A stretch of 64,000 nucleotides of DNA from Agrococcus sp. KRD186 (GTDB lineage Bacteria > Actinomycetota > Actinomycetes > Actinomycetales > Microbacteriaceae). The position numbers were made by a program, and so were the translations under genes. The DNA is taken from the NCBI RefSeq assembly GCF_017168255.1, contig NZ_JABFAP010000001.1, forward strand, positions 881,335 through 945,334. The letters run 5' to 3'. Under the pieces are notes generated by a model that was not told the origin of the DNA, searched no databases, and was given only the letters and a program-made list of their open reading frames with translations. Numbering within the stretch: the stretch's first letter is position 1; every line of letters starts with the position of its first letter. Shown piece after piece: positions 1-7,641 of the stretch.

Positions 1-22
1 CCCCGACACCTCCCACCCCGGC

Positions 23-811
23 ATGGAGCACCCCTACACGCGCTACGTCGCCCTCGGCGACAGCTTCACGGAGGGCGTCGGCGACGAAGAGCCCGACCTC
101 CCCAACGGCCTGCGCGGCTGGGCCGACCGCGTCGCGGAGGAGCTCGCGCGCACCCGACCCGACTTCCAGTACGCGAACCTCGCCATCCGCGGCCGGTTGC
201 TCGGGCAGATCGAGCAGGAGCAGCTCGAACCGGCGATCGCCCTCGAGCCCGATCTCGTGACGATCTCCGCGGGTGGCAACGATCTGCTGCGACCCGGTGG
301 CGACCCCGACGCGCTCGCCGCACGACTCGACGCCATCGTCGGCCGGCTGCGCGCCACCGGGGCGGAGGTGGTGCTCTTCAACGGCCCCGACATCGCCATG
401 ACGCCGGTGCTGCGCGCGATCCGCGGCAAGGTCGGCATCTACAACGCCAACCTGTTCGGCGTCGCCGCCAAGCACGGCGCCGTGATGGCCGACATGTGGT
501 CGGCGCGCCACCTGCAGCAGCCGCAGATGTGGGCGGCCGACCGGCTGCACTTCTCGCACTACGGACACCACGCGATCGCGATGCTGGTGCTCGACGCGCT
601 CGGCGTGCAGCACCAGCTGACGGCGATGCAGCCCGAGCCGCTGCCCCATCGCACCCGGCAGCAGATGGCGGTCGAGAACCTGCACTGGGCGCGCGAGCAC
701 CTGGCGCCATGGGTGCTGCGGCGCTTGCGCGGGCAGTCCTCGGGCGACACGATCCACGCCAAGCGGCCGGAGGCCGGCCCCGTGCTGCCCTTCGAGCACC
801 TGGACGGCTAG
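23..811 (+). CDS. SGNH/GDSL-family hydrolase
   Basis: A 262-residue protein of the SGNH hydrolase (GDSL esterase/lipase) superfamily. The nucleophile block GDSFTEG lies near residue 13, the block III motif GGNDLL near residue 84, and the block V Asp-x-x-His pair in DRLHFSH near residue 175; together they supply the Ser-Asp-His triad and the Gly/Asn oxyanion residues. No signal peptide or membrane segment is seen, so a cytoplasmic esterase acting on an unknown ester is likely. The ATG at 23 fits the usual N-terminus of relatives, but the frame stays open to the window edge, so an upstream start cannot be excluded. It converges on the carboxypeptidase gene with only 7 bases between the stops. 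The family is clear; the substrate is not. Confidence 0.85.
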   Translation: MEHPYTRYVALGDSFTEGVGDEEPDLPNGLRGWADRVAEELARTRPDFQYANLAIRGRLLGQIEQEQLEPAIALEPDLVTISAGGNDLLRPGGDPDALAARLDAIVGRLRATGAEVVLFNGPDIAMTPVLRAIRGKVGIYNANLFGVAAKHGAVMADMWSARHLQQPQMWAADRLHFSHYGHHAIAMLVLDALGVQHQLTAMQPEPLPHRTRQQMAVENLHWAREHLAPWVLRRLRGQSSGDTIHAKRPEAGPVLPFEHLDG

Positions 812-818
812 CGACTGC

Positions 819-2105
819 TCAGTCGAAGTACCACCCGACGACGGTCGACGGATGCGTCAGCCGCCACCCGAGGTCGGGTGCGGCGAGCATGCCCTCGGTG
901 CGCGCCGGCACCTGGGTCGTCGCGCCGTAGAGGTCCTCGACGACCACCGCGCCCACCTGCCCGCGCGGCGCGGCCACCTCGATGCCCGCCTCCGCTGCCT
1001 CAGCCGTCTCGAAGCGCGCCGTCGGCACGTGCGGCCCGAACGCATCCGTCTGCAGGTCTGCGACCGTGGTCGCCTGCACGATGCCGCCCCACGGCGCCTC
1101 GTACTCGGCGACCGGGGTGCCGGCGGGCACGAGCGTGACGGTGCCGAAGTCGTCCCACAGGCTCTCCACCAGCGCGAGCATCGCGGCGTTCATGTCGTCC
1201 TGGGTGACGACGCCCATGATCACCGCCACGATGCGGCGCGGCTCCCCCTCGATGTCGCGCTCCGCGGTGACGAAGAGGTTGCGGCCCCAGACGCGCAGGG
1301 TGCCCGTCTTGCCGCCGTCGATGAAGCCGTCGCCGAGCAGCGGATTGGTGTTGGCAGCGGTGCCTCCGGGCACGTCGACGCGCTCCATGCCGATCGTCTC
1401 GAGCACGAGCGGGTCGGCCACGGCCAGCAGCCCCAGCTCGGTCATGTCGGCGGCCGTCGAGCGGCTCTCGAGCGAGAGGCCGGAGGGGTCGGCGATGACG
1501 GTGTCGGCCAGGCCGCGCCGTGCCGCCCAGTCGTTCGCCGCCGCCAGGTAGCCGTCGATCGACCCGAAGGCCCAGTTGGCCAGCGACCACATGGCGTTGC
1601 CGGCCGAGTCGACCAGCGACCACTCGATGAGATCCCGCTGGGCGACCACCATGCCGTCGTAGACCGGCACCACCGGCGCGGCCTCGGCGATGGCGGCGCC
1701 GAGCGCGTTGATGTCGGCGCGGCCGAGCGTGATCGCAGCGCCGCGGTCGTCGCCCGAGATCGGATGCGCCTCGAGCACGGTCAGCACGGTGACGAGCTTC
1801 GTCAGGCTCGCCATCGGCACGGCCGACTCGTCGCCCCAGTGCTCCTGCGCGGCGTCGATGCCGACGACGGCGTAGCCGGCCGAGCGCGCGATCCCCTCCG
1901 GCCACGTGACCGAGACGGCCTCGCCCGTGGGCTCCGGCAGCGCGACCGGGGCTGCCGCGACGCGCGGCGGCGGGGCGAAGGCGATCGCGGTGGCCGCGAC
2001 GACGGCGACGATCAGGGCCAGCAGCACCAGCCATCGCACGAGCACGACGAGCGGATGCGTCCGGCGGCGACGCTGGGTGACCGCCGTGACCGCGGGGCTG
2101 CTCAC
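819..2105 (-). CDS. D-alanyl-D-alanine carboxypeptidase (peptidase S11-like PBP)
   Basis: A 428-residue penicillin-binding protein of the low-molecular-weight carboxypeptidase type, which trims the terminal D-Ala from peptidoglycan stem peptides outside the membrane. A basic N-terminus (RRRRTHP) precedes one hydrophobic segment at about residues 20-42, acting as signal or anchor. The catalytic SxxK motif appears as SLTK and the KTG motif as GGKTGT. The second motif, normally SxN, reads SAG followed by N, which is unusual. The GTG start at 2105 overlaps the stop of the upstream methyltransferase (GTGA), so the two are translationally coupled. Several residues resemble the vancomycin-cluster and sporulation DacB/DacF relatives only distantly, so exact activity is inferred. 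Confidence 0.82.
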   Translation of the reverse strand: MSSPAVTAVTQRRRRTHPLVVLVRWLVLLALIVAVVAATAIAFAPPPRVAAAPVALPEPTGEAVSVTWPEGIARSAGYAVVGIDAAQEHWGDESAVPMASLTKLVTVLTVLEAHPISGDDRGAAITLGRADINALGAAIAEAAPVVPVYDGMVVAQRDLIEWSLVDSAGNAMWSLANWAFGSIDGYLAAANDWAARRGLADTVIADPSGLSLESRSTAADMTELGLLAVADPLVLETIGMERVDVPGGTAANTNPLLGDGFIDGGKTGTLRVWGRNLFVTAERDIEGEPRRIVAVIMGVVTQDDMNAAMLALVESLWDDFGTVTLVPAGTPVAEYEAPWGGIVQATTVADLQTDAFGPHVPTARFETAEAAEAGIEVAAPRGQVGAVVVEDLYGATTQVPARTEGMLAAPDLGWRLTHPSTVVGWYFD

Positions 2106-2920
2106 GCGCTGCCCCGCAGCGCCCACATGGCGACGGCGGCGGATGCCGCGACGTTGAGGGAGTCGACCCCGTGGTGCATCGGGATGCGCACCACCCGGTC
2201 GGCGGCTGCGAGCGCTCGGCGGCCCAGCCCCGGCCCCTCGGAGCCGAACAGCAGCGCGACGCGCTTCGCGGGCGCTGCGGCGTACTCGTCGAGCGTGATC
2301 GCGTCGTCGCGCAGCGCCATCGCGACGGTCTCGAAGCCGGCCTGGCGGAAGATGGGCGCAGCCGCCTCGATCGACTCGATCCGGGTCCACGGCACCTGCA
2401 GCACCGTGCCCATCGAGACCCGCACGCTGCGGCGGTAGAGCGGGTCGGCGCACGCCTTCGTGACCAGCACCGCATCCGCCCCGATGCCCGCGACCGAGCG
2501 GAACGCGGCGCCGACGTTCGTGTGGTCGACGAGGCCGTCGAGCACCACGACGCGACGCGCCTGCGCGAGCAGCGCCGACGCATCCGGCAGCACCGGGCGC
2601 TGCATCGAGGCGAGCGCGCCCCTGTGCAGGTGGAAGCCCGTGAGCTGCTCGAGCACCGGCTCCTCGCCGACGAAGACCGGCACGCCGGGTGCGGCATCGG
2701 CGGCGGCCAGCACGGCCTCCACCTGCGGCAGCCAGCGCGGCGCGACCAGCACCGAGCGGGGCTGGTGGCCCGCCCGCAGCGCCCGCTCGAGCACGGTCTG
2801 GGACTCGGCGATGTAGAGGCCCCGCTCGGGCTCGGTGCGGCGCCGCAGGGCGACATCGGTCAGCCCGACGTAGTCGTCCAGCCGAGGGTCGTCGAGCGAG
2901 TCGATCTCGATGATCGGCAT
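2102..2920 (-). CDS. SpoU/TrmH-family RNA 2'-O-methyltransferase
   Basis: A 272-residue SPOUT-fold methyltransferase that would transfer a methyl group from S-adenosylmethionine to a ribose 2'-OH in rRNA or tRNA. An N-terminal substrate-binding domain (about residues 1-100) is followed by the trefoil-knot domain. Its motif 2 is visible as GSEGPGLG and motif 3 as IPMHHGVDSLNVAASAA, both diagnostic. The start at 2920 (MPIIEID) has a purine-rich AGGGGAG ribosome site 6 bases upstream; the longer upstream frame has no such site. It is the first gene of a pair with the carboxypeptidase, whose start overlaps its stop. The target nucleotide cannot be told from sequence. Confidence 0.88.
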   Translation of the reverse strand: MPIIEIDSLDDPRLDDYVGLTDVALRRRTEPERGLYIAESQTVLERALRAGHQPRSVLVAPRWLPQVEAVLAAADAAPGVPVFVGEEPVLEQLTGFHLHRGALASMQRPVLPDASALLAQARRVVVLDGLVDHTNVGAAFRSVAGIGADAVLVTKACADPLYRRSVRVSMGTVLQVPWTRIESIEAAAPIFRQAGFETVAMALRDDAITLDEYAAAPAKRVALLFGSEGPGLGRRALAAADRVVRIPMHHGVDSLNVAASAAVAMWALRGSA

Positions 2921-3032
2921 GCGCGCTCCCCTCGCCTGGGCCGTCTCCGAGGGTAGCGGCCGACGCGACGCCGGCGATCGCTCCGGCCCACCATGCGGGC
3001 ATGCCGCCGCGGCGGAGCGAGCCTCAGAGTCC

Positions 3033-3374
3033 CTATCGGCCACCGCGAGGCAGGTGCTCCAGGTGGCCGATCGCCTCATCGAGCAGCTCCGCGACGTGAC
3101 TGTCGAACACCGCGTAGCGGATGTGCCTGCCCTCGCGACTCGCTGTCACCAGACTGAGATGCCGCAGCAGCCGCAGATGATTCGACACCGTCGTCTGACC
3201 GATCTCGAGCTGCGCGCTGAGCTCGGTCACCGTGCTGGGCCGGGCGTGGAGCATGCTCAGGACGCGAAGGCGAACGGGCGACGCCAGTGCCTGCATGATC
3301 TCTGCCAGCCGTTCGGCATCCGCGACGGCGAGCGTGCCGGCGACCTCTCGGGGCATTGCATTCACATGAACCAT
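3033..3374 (-). CDS. ArsR/SmtB-family metal sensor, NmtR-like
   Basis: A 113-residue winged-helix repressor of the ArsR/SmtB family. The recognition helix region is GQTTVSNHLRLLRH (about residues 59-72). There is no cysteine, so the classic alpha3 arsenic/cadmium site is absent. The last helix carries Asp91, His93, His104 and His107, spaced D-x-H-x10-H-x2-H, which is the alpha5 site used by zinc sensors such as CzrA and by the nickel/cobalt sensor NmtR. A histidine at position 3 matches the N-terminal ligand of NmtR. It is divergent from a P1B-4 metal ATPase, as NmtR is linked to CtpJ. Nickel or cobalt sensing is inferred; zinc is the alternative. Start ATG at 3374 keeps His3. Confidence 0.88.
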   Translation of the reverse strand: MVHVNAMPREVAGTLAVADAERLAEIMQALASPVRLRVLSMLHARPSTVTELSAQLEIGQTTVSNHLRLLRHLSLVTASREGRHIRYAVFDSHVAELLDEAIGHLEHLPRGGR

Positions 3375-3407
3375 TCTGACCCCACTGCGATCACCATTCG
3401 CATCAAC

Positions 3408-3441
3408 AACATATCATGATGTACTGATGTATGATGGGCGC
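3408..3441. promoter_or_regulatory. Divergent promoter/operator of the metal-efflux pair
   Basis: This short AT-rich stretch stands out from its GC-rich surroundings. It holds the direct repeat TGATGTAC-TGATGTAT (3417-3424 and 3425-3432) and the palindrome ATCATGAT (3413-3420). A -10 box TATGAT at 3430-3435 lies 6 bases before the GTG start at 3442 of the ATPase, so that transcript would be leaderless. On the other strand TATGTT (3408-3413) could be the -10 box for the repressor gene. The repeats are the likely binding site of the ArsR-type sensor. Confidence 0.55.
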
Positions 3442-5475
3442 GTGAATACGTTCTCGACCGCTGCCCCGACGACCGACGATGTGCAGGAGCACGCGCACGG
3501 TTCGACGCACTGGGAGCTCTGGTTCGCCATCGCCGCCGGCCTGACCTACGGTGCCGGCATGATCGCGGAGTACGCGATCGGGCTGCCGATGCTCGGATGG
3601 CCGCTCGCGTTCTTCCTCGCCACGTACTTCTTCGGCGGCTTCTTCACCGTGCGCACAGCGATCAGCTCGACCTTGCGCGGCAGGTTCGAGGTCGACTTCC
3701 TGATGCTGGTCGCTGCCTTGGGCGCAGCGCTGATCGGCCGGTGGGCCGAGGGTGCGGTGCTGCTGTTCCTCTTCAGTCTCGGCCACGCTCTGGAGGAGTA
3801 CGCGCTCAGCCGCGCGAGCAAGTCGATCGAGGCCCTTGCCGGACTCGCGCCCCGCAGCGCACTGGTGCGGCGCGATGGCGGTGAACCGGTCGAGGTCCCC
3901 GTGGAGCAGATCATGGTCGGCGACGTCGTGGTGATCCGTCCGAACTCGCGGATCCCTTCGGACGGGTTCGTGATCTCGGGCTCGTCGGCCGTGGACCAGT
4001 CGGCGGTGACCGGTGAGTCGATCCCGGTCGAGAAGGAACCGGTCCCGGACCGTGGCCGAGCGGAGCGCGCCGCTGCCACGCTCCCCGCCGCCCATCGCGT
4101 GTTCGCGGGCACGGTGAACGGGTCGGGTGCGCTCGAGGTGGAGGTCACCGCGACAGCTGCCGACTCGACGCTCAGCAAGGTCGTCGAGCTCGTCCGCACC
4201 GCCGACCAGGCGACGTCCCCCACGCAGCAGTTCATCGACCGATTCCAGCGCTGGTACGTGCCTGCGGTGATCCTCGGCGTCGCAGCCGTGCTGCTCGTGG
4301 CGATGTACGTGTTCGGTCAACCATTCGCCGATGCGTTCTACCTCGCGATGACCGTGCTGGTCGCCGCGAGCCCGTGCGCGCTGGCGATCGCGACGCCCGC
4401 AGCTGTCCTGGCCGGCGTCGCGCGCGCTGCGCGGGCCGGCATCCTCGTCAAGGGCGGCGCGCCGCTGGAGACGCTCGGCCAGGTGAAGGCGATGGCGTTC
4501 GACAAGACCGGCACCCTCACCTGGGGCCTGCCTCGCGTCACTTCCCTCACGCCCGCCGACGGCACCGACGATGCCCTGCTGGTCTCGACCTTGGTGGCGG
4601 TGGAATCGCTCAGCGACCACCCCCTCGCCTCGGCGATCGTCCGGGACCTCGGCGATCGCGTGCCGGAATCCGAGCGGCTCGCGGCGACGGACCTCAACGC
4701 TGTCGTCGGCCGAGGCGTGCGCGCCAGGCTCGATGGAGAGCGTGTCGAGGTCGGCAACCTGCGCATGTTCACCGAGCAGCAGCTCAGTCTTCCGGACTCC
4801 CTCGCCGCAGCCTACGAGCAGGCGCGTGATTCGGGGCAGACGCTGATGATCGTGCGGCGTGGATCGAGCTTCCTGGGCCTCGTCGGGGTGATGGATGCCG
4901 CCCGGGACGAGTCCGCTCAGGTCCTGCAGGCGCTCCGCGACGCGGATGTCGGTCTGCTCGTCATGATCTCCGGTGACAACCAGCGTGTCGCCGACGCCGT
5001 CGGCCGTGAGGTCGGGATCGACACGGCCATCGGAGAGCTGCTGCCCGAAGACAAGGTCGCCCACATCACCCGCCTCGCTGCGACCCAGCGCCCGATCGCG
5101 ATGGTGGGCGACGGGGTGAACGATGCCCCCGCGATGGCCAAGGCCGACATCGGCATCGCGATGGGCGCCGCTGGATCGGCGGTCGCGCTGGAGACCTGCG
5201 ACATCGCGCTCATGAGCGATGACCTCGGGCGCGTCCCGTTCGCCGTTCGGCTCAGCCGCGCCACCAGCCGGATCATCCGGCAGAACCTCATTGCGAGCCT
5301 TGCCGTGGTCGCGTTCCTCGTGATCGCCACCTTCATCGGGCTGAACATCGCCGCGGTCGTGCTCATCCATGAGGGCTCTACCCTGATCGTCGTCGCCAAC
5401 GCGCTGCGGCTCCTCAACTTCGAGAAGGGCAAGGAGCACGACGGCATCGAGCACGAGGACAAGCCCGAGCACTGA
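3442..5475 (+). CDS. P1B-4 type heavy-metal efflux ATPase (Co2+/Fe2+/Ni2+ group)
   Basis: A 677-residue P-type ATPase that pumps a divalent metal out of the cell at the cost of ATP. The phosphorylation motif DKTGTLT is at about residue 354, the HP motif as HPLASAI near 393, and the hinge as GDGVNDAP near 557. The transmembrane metal motif is SPC (near 310), not CPC, and the last helices hold HEGST (near 643). SPC plus HEG(G/S)T defines subgroup P1B-4 (CoaT, CtpD, CtpJ, PfeT). There is no N-terminal metal-binding domain, only a small His-containing stretch (EHAHGSTH). GTG at 3442 is preferred because a TATGAT box lies 6 bases before it; ATG at 3427 lies within the operator. Neighbouring NmtR-like sensor suggests cobalt or nickel. 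Confidence 0.88.
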   Translation: MNTFSTAAPTTDDVQEHAHGSTHWELWFAIAAGLTYGAGMIAEYAIGLPMLGWPLAFFLATYFFGGFFTVRTAISSTLRGRFEVDFLMLVAALGAALIGRWAEGAVLLFLFSLGHALEEYALSRASKSIEALAGLAPRSALVRRDGGEPVEVPVEQIMVGDVVVIRPNSRIPSDGFVISGSSAVDQSAVTGESIPVEKEPVPDRGRAERAAATLPAAHRVFAGTVNGSGALEVEVTATAADSTLSKVVELVRTADQATSPTQQFIDRFQRWYVPAVILGVAAVLLVAMYVFGQPFADAFYLAMTVLVAASPCALAIATPAAVLAGVARAARAGILVKGGAPLETLGQVKAMAFDKTGTLTWGLPRVTSLTPADGTDDALLVSTLVAVESLSDHPLASAIVRDLGDRVPESERLAATDLNAVVGRGVRARLDGERVEVGNLRMFTEQQLSLPDSLAAAYEQARDSGQTLMIVRRGSSFLGLVGVMDAARDESAQVLQALRDADVGLLVMISGDNQRVADAVGREVGIDTAIGELLPEDKVAHITRLAATQRPIAMVGDGVNDAPAMAKADIGIAMGAAGSAVALETCDIALMSDDLGRVPFAVRLSRATSRIIRQNLIASLAVVAFLVIATFIGLNIAAVVLIHEGSTLIVVANALRLLNFEKGKEHDGIEHEDKPEH

Positions 5476-5558
5476 CCAACGCTGCCGGCGTCGCACCTGC
5501 ATCGCGAACCATGCGGCGATGAGCGCGCGCCGATGCGCGCACCAGCGCCGTCGCGAAC

Positions 5559-5564
5559 TAGGGT
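5559..5564 (+). promoter_or_regulatory. Leaderless -10 box of the sirtuin gene
   Basis: TAGGGT lies 7 bases before the GTG at 5572. The spacing matches that of a -10 hexamer to its transcription start, so the start codon would be at or next to the first base of the mRNA. Confidence 0.5.
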
Positions 5565-5571
5565 TGTGGCC

Positions 5572-6384
5572 GTGCTCGACACAGCCATCGACCTGCTCCG
5601 CGGACGCCGGATCGCGGTGCTCACCGGCGCGGGCATCTCGACCGACTCCGGCATCCCCGACTACCGCGGCGCCGGCGCGCCGCGGCGCACGCCCATGGTC
5701 TTCGAGACCTTCCGCTCGAGCGAGGATGCGCGGCGCCGCTACTGGGCAGGCAGCCACCTCGGCTGGAAGCGCTTCACCAGCGTGCAGCCGAACGACGGGC
5801 ACCGCGCGCTCGCGCGGCTCGAGGAGGCCGACCTCATCACCGGCATCGCCACGCAGAACGTCGACGACCTGCACGAGCGGGCAGGATCGCGCGAAGTGGT
5901 GCACGTGCACGGGCGCATGCACACCGTCTCCTGCCTGCAGTGCGGGCACACCTTCGACCGCGAGCGGATCGCGGCCGAGATCGAGCGGCTCAACCCCTGG
6001 ATCGTGGTGCCCGAGCAGGTGCGGCTGCAGCCCGACGGTGACGTCGAGATCGACGCCTCGCAGGATTTCCGGGTGCCGCCGTGCCCCGTCTGCGGCGGCA
6101 TGCTCAAGCCCGACGTGGTCTTCTTCGGCGAGTTCGTGCCGCCGGCGGTGTTCGCCGCGGCGCGCGACGTCATCGCGGCCGGCCAGGCGGTGCTCGTGGC
6201 CGGCTCGTCGCTGGTCGTGAACTCGGGCACGCGGCTGCTCGAGGTGGCGCGCCGCGAGGACGTGCCGATCGTGATCGTCAACCGCGGCGAGACGAAGTGG
6301 GATGCGCGGGCGGCCGTGCGCGTCGAGGGCGGCACGAGCGAGACGCTCACGGAGATCGCCGACGCGCTCGTCGCTCCGTTCTGA
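5572..6384 (+). CDS. Sir2-family NAD-dependent protein deacylase
   Basis: A 270-residue sirtuin that removes acyl groups from protein lysines using NAD+. The NAD-binding motif GAGIS is near residue 20, TQNVDDLHERAG near 105, and the catalytic histidine lies in HVHGRM near 121. A zinc ribbon is formed by CLQCG (near 127) and CPVCGG (near 174), with an insertion of about 40 residues between them. This layout resembles the actinobacterial and mitochondrial SIRT4-like class. GTG at 5572 is chosen because a TAGGGT box lies just upstream; a longer form beginning at 5533 has no ribosome site. The partner substrates are unknown. It converges with the glycosyltransferase gene. Confidence 0.88.
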   Translation: MLDTAIDLLRGRRIAVLTGAGISTDSGIPDYRGAGAPRRTPMVFETFRSSEDARRRYWAGSHLGWKRFTSVQPNDGHRALARLEEADLITGIATQNVDDLHERAGSREVVHVHGRMHTVSCLQCGHTFDRERIAAEIERLNPWIVVPEQVRLQPDGDVEIDASQDFRVPPCPVCGGMLKPDVVFFGEFVPPAVFAAARDVIAAGQAVLVAGSSLVVNSGTRLLEVARREDVPIVIVNRGETKWDARAAVRVEGGTSETLTEIADALVAPF

Positions 6385-6437
6385 GCCGCGCGTCGCGCTG
6401 ATCCAGCGCTCCCGCGGATCTCCTGCGCCCCGGATGA

Positions 6438-6488
6438 CCGGTACGAGATTGTCGCTTCGCGCTGGTCCAAGCGACAACCTGGTACCGG
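6438..6488. repeat. Long inverted repeat between convergent genes
   Basis: Two 20-base arms (6438-6457 and 6469-6488) pair at 18 of 20 positions around an 11-base loop. The arms read ccggtacgagattgtcg... and the reverse complement. There is no T-tract, but it lies between the convergent sirtuin and glycosyltransferase genes and could end transcription from both sides, or be a dispersed REP-like element. Confidence 0.7.
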
Positions 6489-6552
6489 ACGCTGGGCGGG
6501 CGGCGTGGGGCGTAGGGGCAGGCGCCCCGTGCGGAGCGGGCGCGGCCGATCG

Positions 6553-7638
6553 CTAACGTCGGGGCGCTGCCGCAGCGATCTCCGCCAGGAAGGCTCCGAG
6601 CCGTGCCGCGGAGGAGCGCCAGGTGAAGGTCGCGGCCTGCTCGCGGGCGGCGCGCGACCTGGCACCCCACTCCCCCTCGAGCGCGCGCACGGCGTGCGCC
6701 AGCGCATCCGCATCGCCGACCGCGAAGTACACCGCGGCCTCGCCGCCCACCTCGCGGAAGATCGCCGTGTCGGCCACCACGACCGGCACGCCCAGGCTCA
6801 TCGCCTCGAGCAGCGGGATGCCGAAGCCCTCCTCGTGGGAGGCGTGCACGAGCGCGGTGGCGCCGCGCAGCAGCTCGGCGTACTGCTCGTCGGAGACGCC
6901 GTCGTGGAAGGTGACGGATGCGCCTGCCGCCAGCGCCGTCAGCCGGTCACGCGTCGCCGCGTCGACGCGGCTGCACAGGTGCAGCTCGTAGCCGGGCAGC
7001 AGGGCTGCGGCGCGCACGAGCGTCTCGACGTCCTTGTAGGGCATGAACGAGCCCATGTAGACCAGGCGCTTCGACGGCGGGGACGTGTGGCTGACGGGCT
7101 CGCCGAACGGCCCGGTGTCAGCTGTGGCTGCGGCGTTCGGCACGATCGCGACCGGCCTGCGGGTGAGGCGGTGCTGGCGGATGAGCTCGCGGGTCGTCTG
7201 CGAGATGGTCACGACCCCGTCGACGCCGTTGAGCAGCAGCCGCTGCGGCGCGTAGGAGAGGTGGTACAGCCGCCACAGCAGCCGCACGGGTGCCGGCAGG
7301 TCGCGCGGCGGCGTCGGGTGGCGGTAGTAGATGAGGTCGTGCACCGTGGTCACGAGCGGCCAGGCGCGGCCGATCGAGCCGATCGTCTGCATGGGCGAGT
7401 ACGCCACGTCGGCGGGCACCTTCCGCAGCCGCCAGGCGGTGAGCGGCTCCAGCGGGCCGGTCGGCGACGGTCCGAGGATGTGCGGCAGCGCGGGCAGCAT
7501 CGCCAGCTGCCGCTCGTCGCTGACGAGCATGTTCACGTCGTGCTCGGTTGCGAGCTGCGCGACCAGCTCTGCCGAGAAGCGCGAGATGCCGTCGTGGCGT
7601 GGGAAGCGCACGTAGCGGCAGTCGAAGAGGATGTGCAC
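6553..7638 (-). CDS. GT4-family glycosyltransferase
   Basis: A 361-residue retaining glycosyltransferase of family GT4 (GT-B fold). The C-terminal Rossmann half begins near residue 190 (KRLVYMGSFMPYKDVETL) and contains the E-x7-E donor-binding motif as EEGFGIPLLE near 271. The N-terminal acceptor half carries the typical HDLIYYRHP. It would transfer a sugar from a nucleotide donor to a lipid or saccharide at the inner face of the membrane; mannosyltransferases look similar. The GTG start at 7638 lies 3 bases after the stop of the upstream hydrolase, so the two form one operon. Donor and acceptor cannot be told. Confidence 0.85.
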   Translation of the reverse strand: MHILFDCRYVRFPRHDGISRFSAELVAQLATEHDVNMLVSDERQLAMLPALPHILGPSPTGPLEPLTAWRLRKVPADVAYSPMQTIGSIGRAWPLVTTVHDLIYYRHPTPPRDLPAPVRLLWRLYHLSYAPQRLLLNGVDGVVTISQTTRELIRQHRLTRRPVAIVPNAAATADTGPFGEPVSHTSPPSKRLVYMGSFMPYKDVETLVRAAALLPGYELHLCSRVDAATRDRLTALAAGASVTFHDGVSDEQYAELLRGATALVHASHEEGFGIPLLEAMSLGVPVVVADTAIFREVGGEAAVYFAVGDADALAHAVRALEGEWGARSRAAREQAATFTWRSSAARLGAFLAEIAAAAPRR

Positions 7639-7641
7639 GGG

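Noticed and set aside
3403-6477. Very long open frame on the minus strand opposite the metal pump and sirtuin (about 1000 codons)
   Set aside because: It shadows two clear plus-strand genes, has an Arg/His/Ala-rich product with no motif, and reflects the high GC content.
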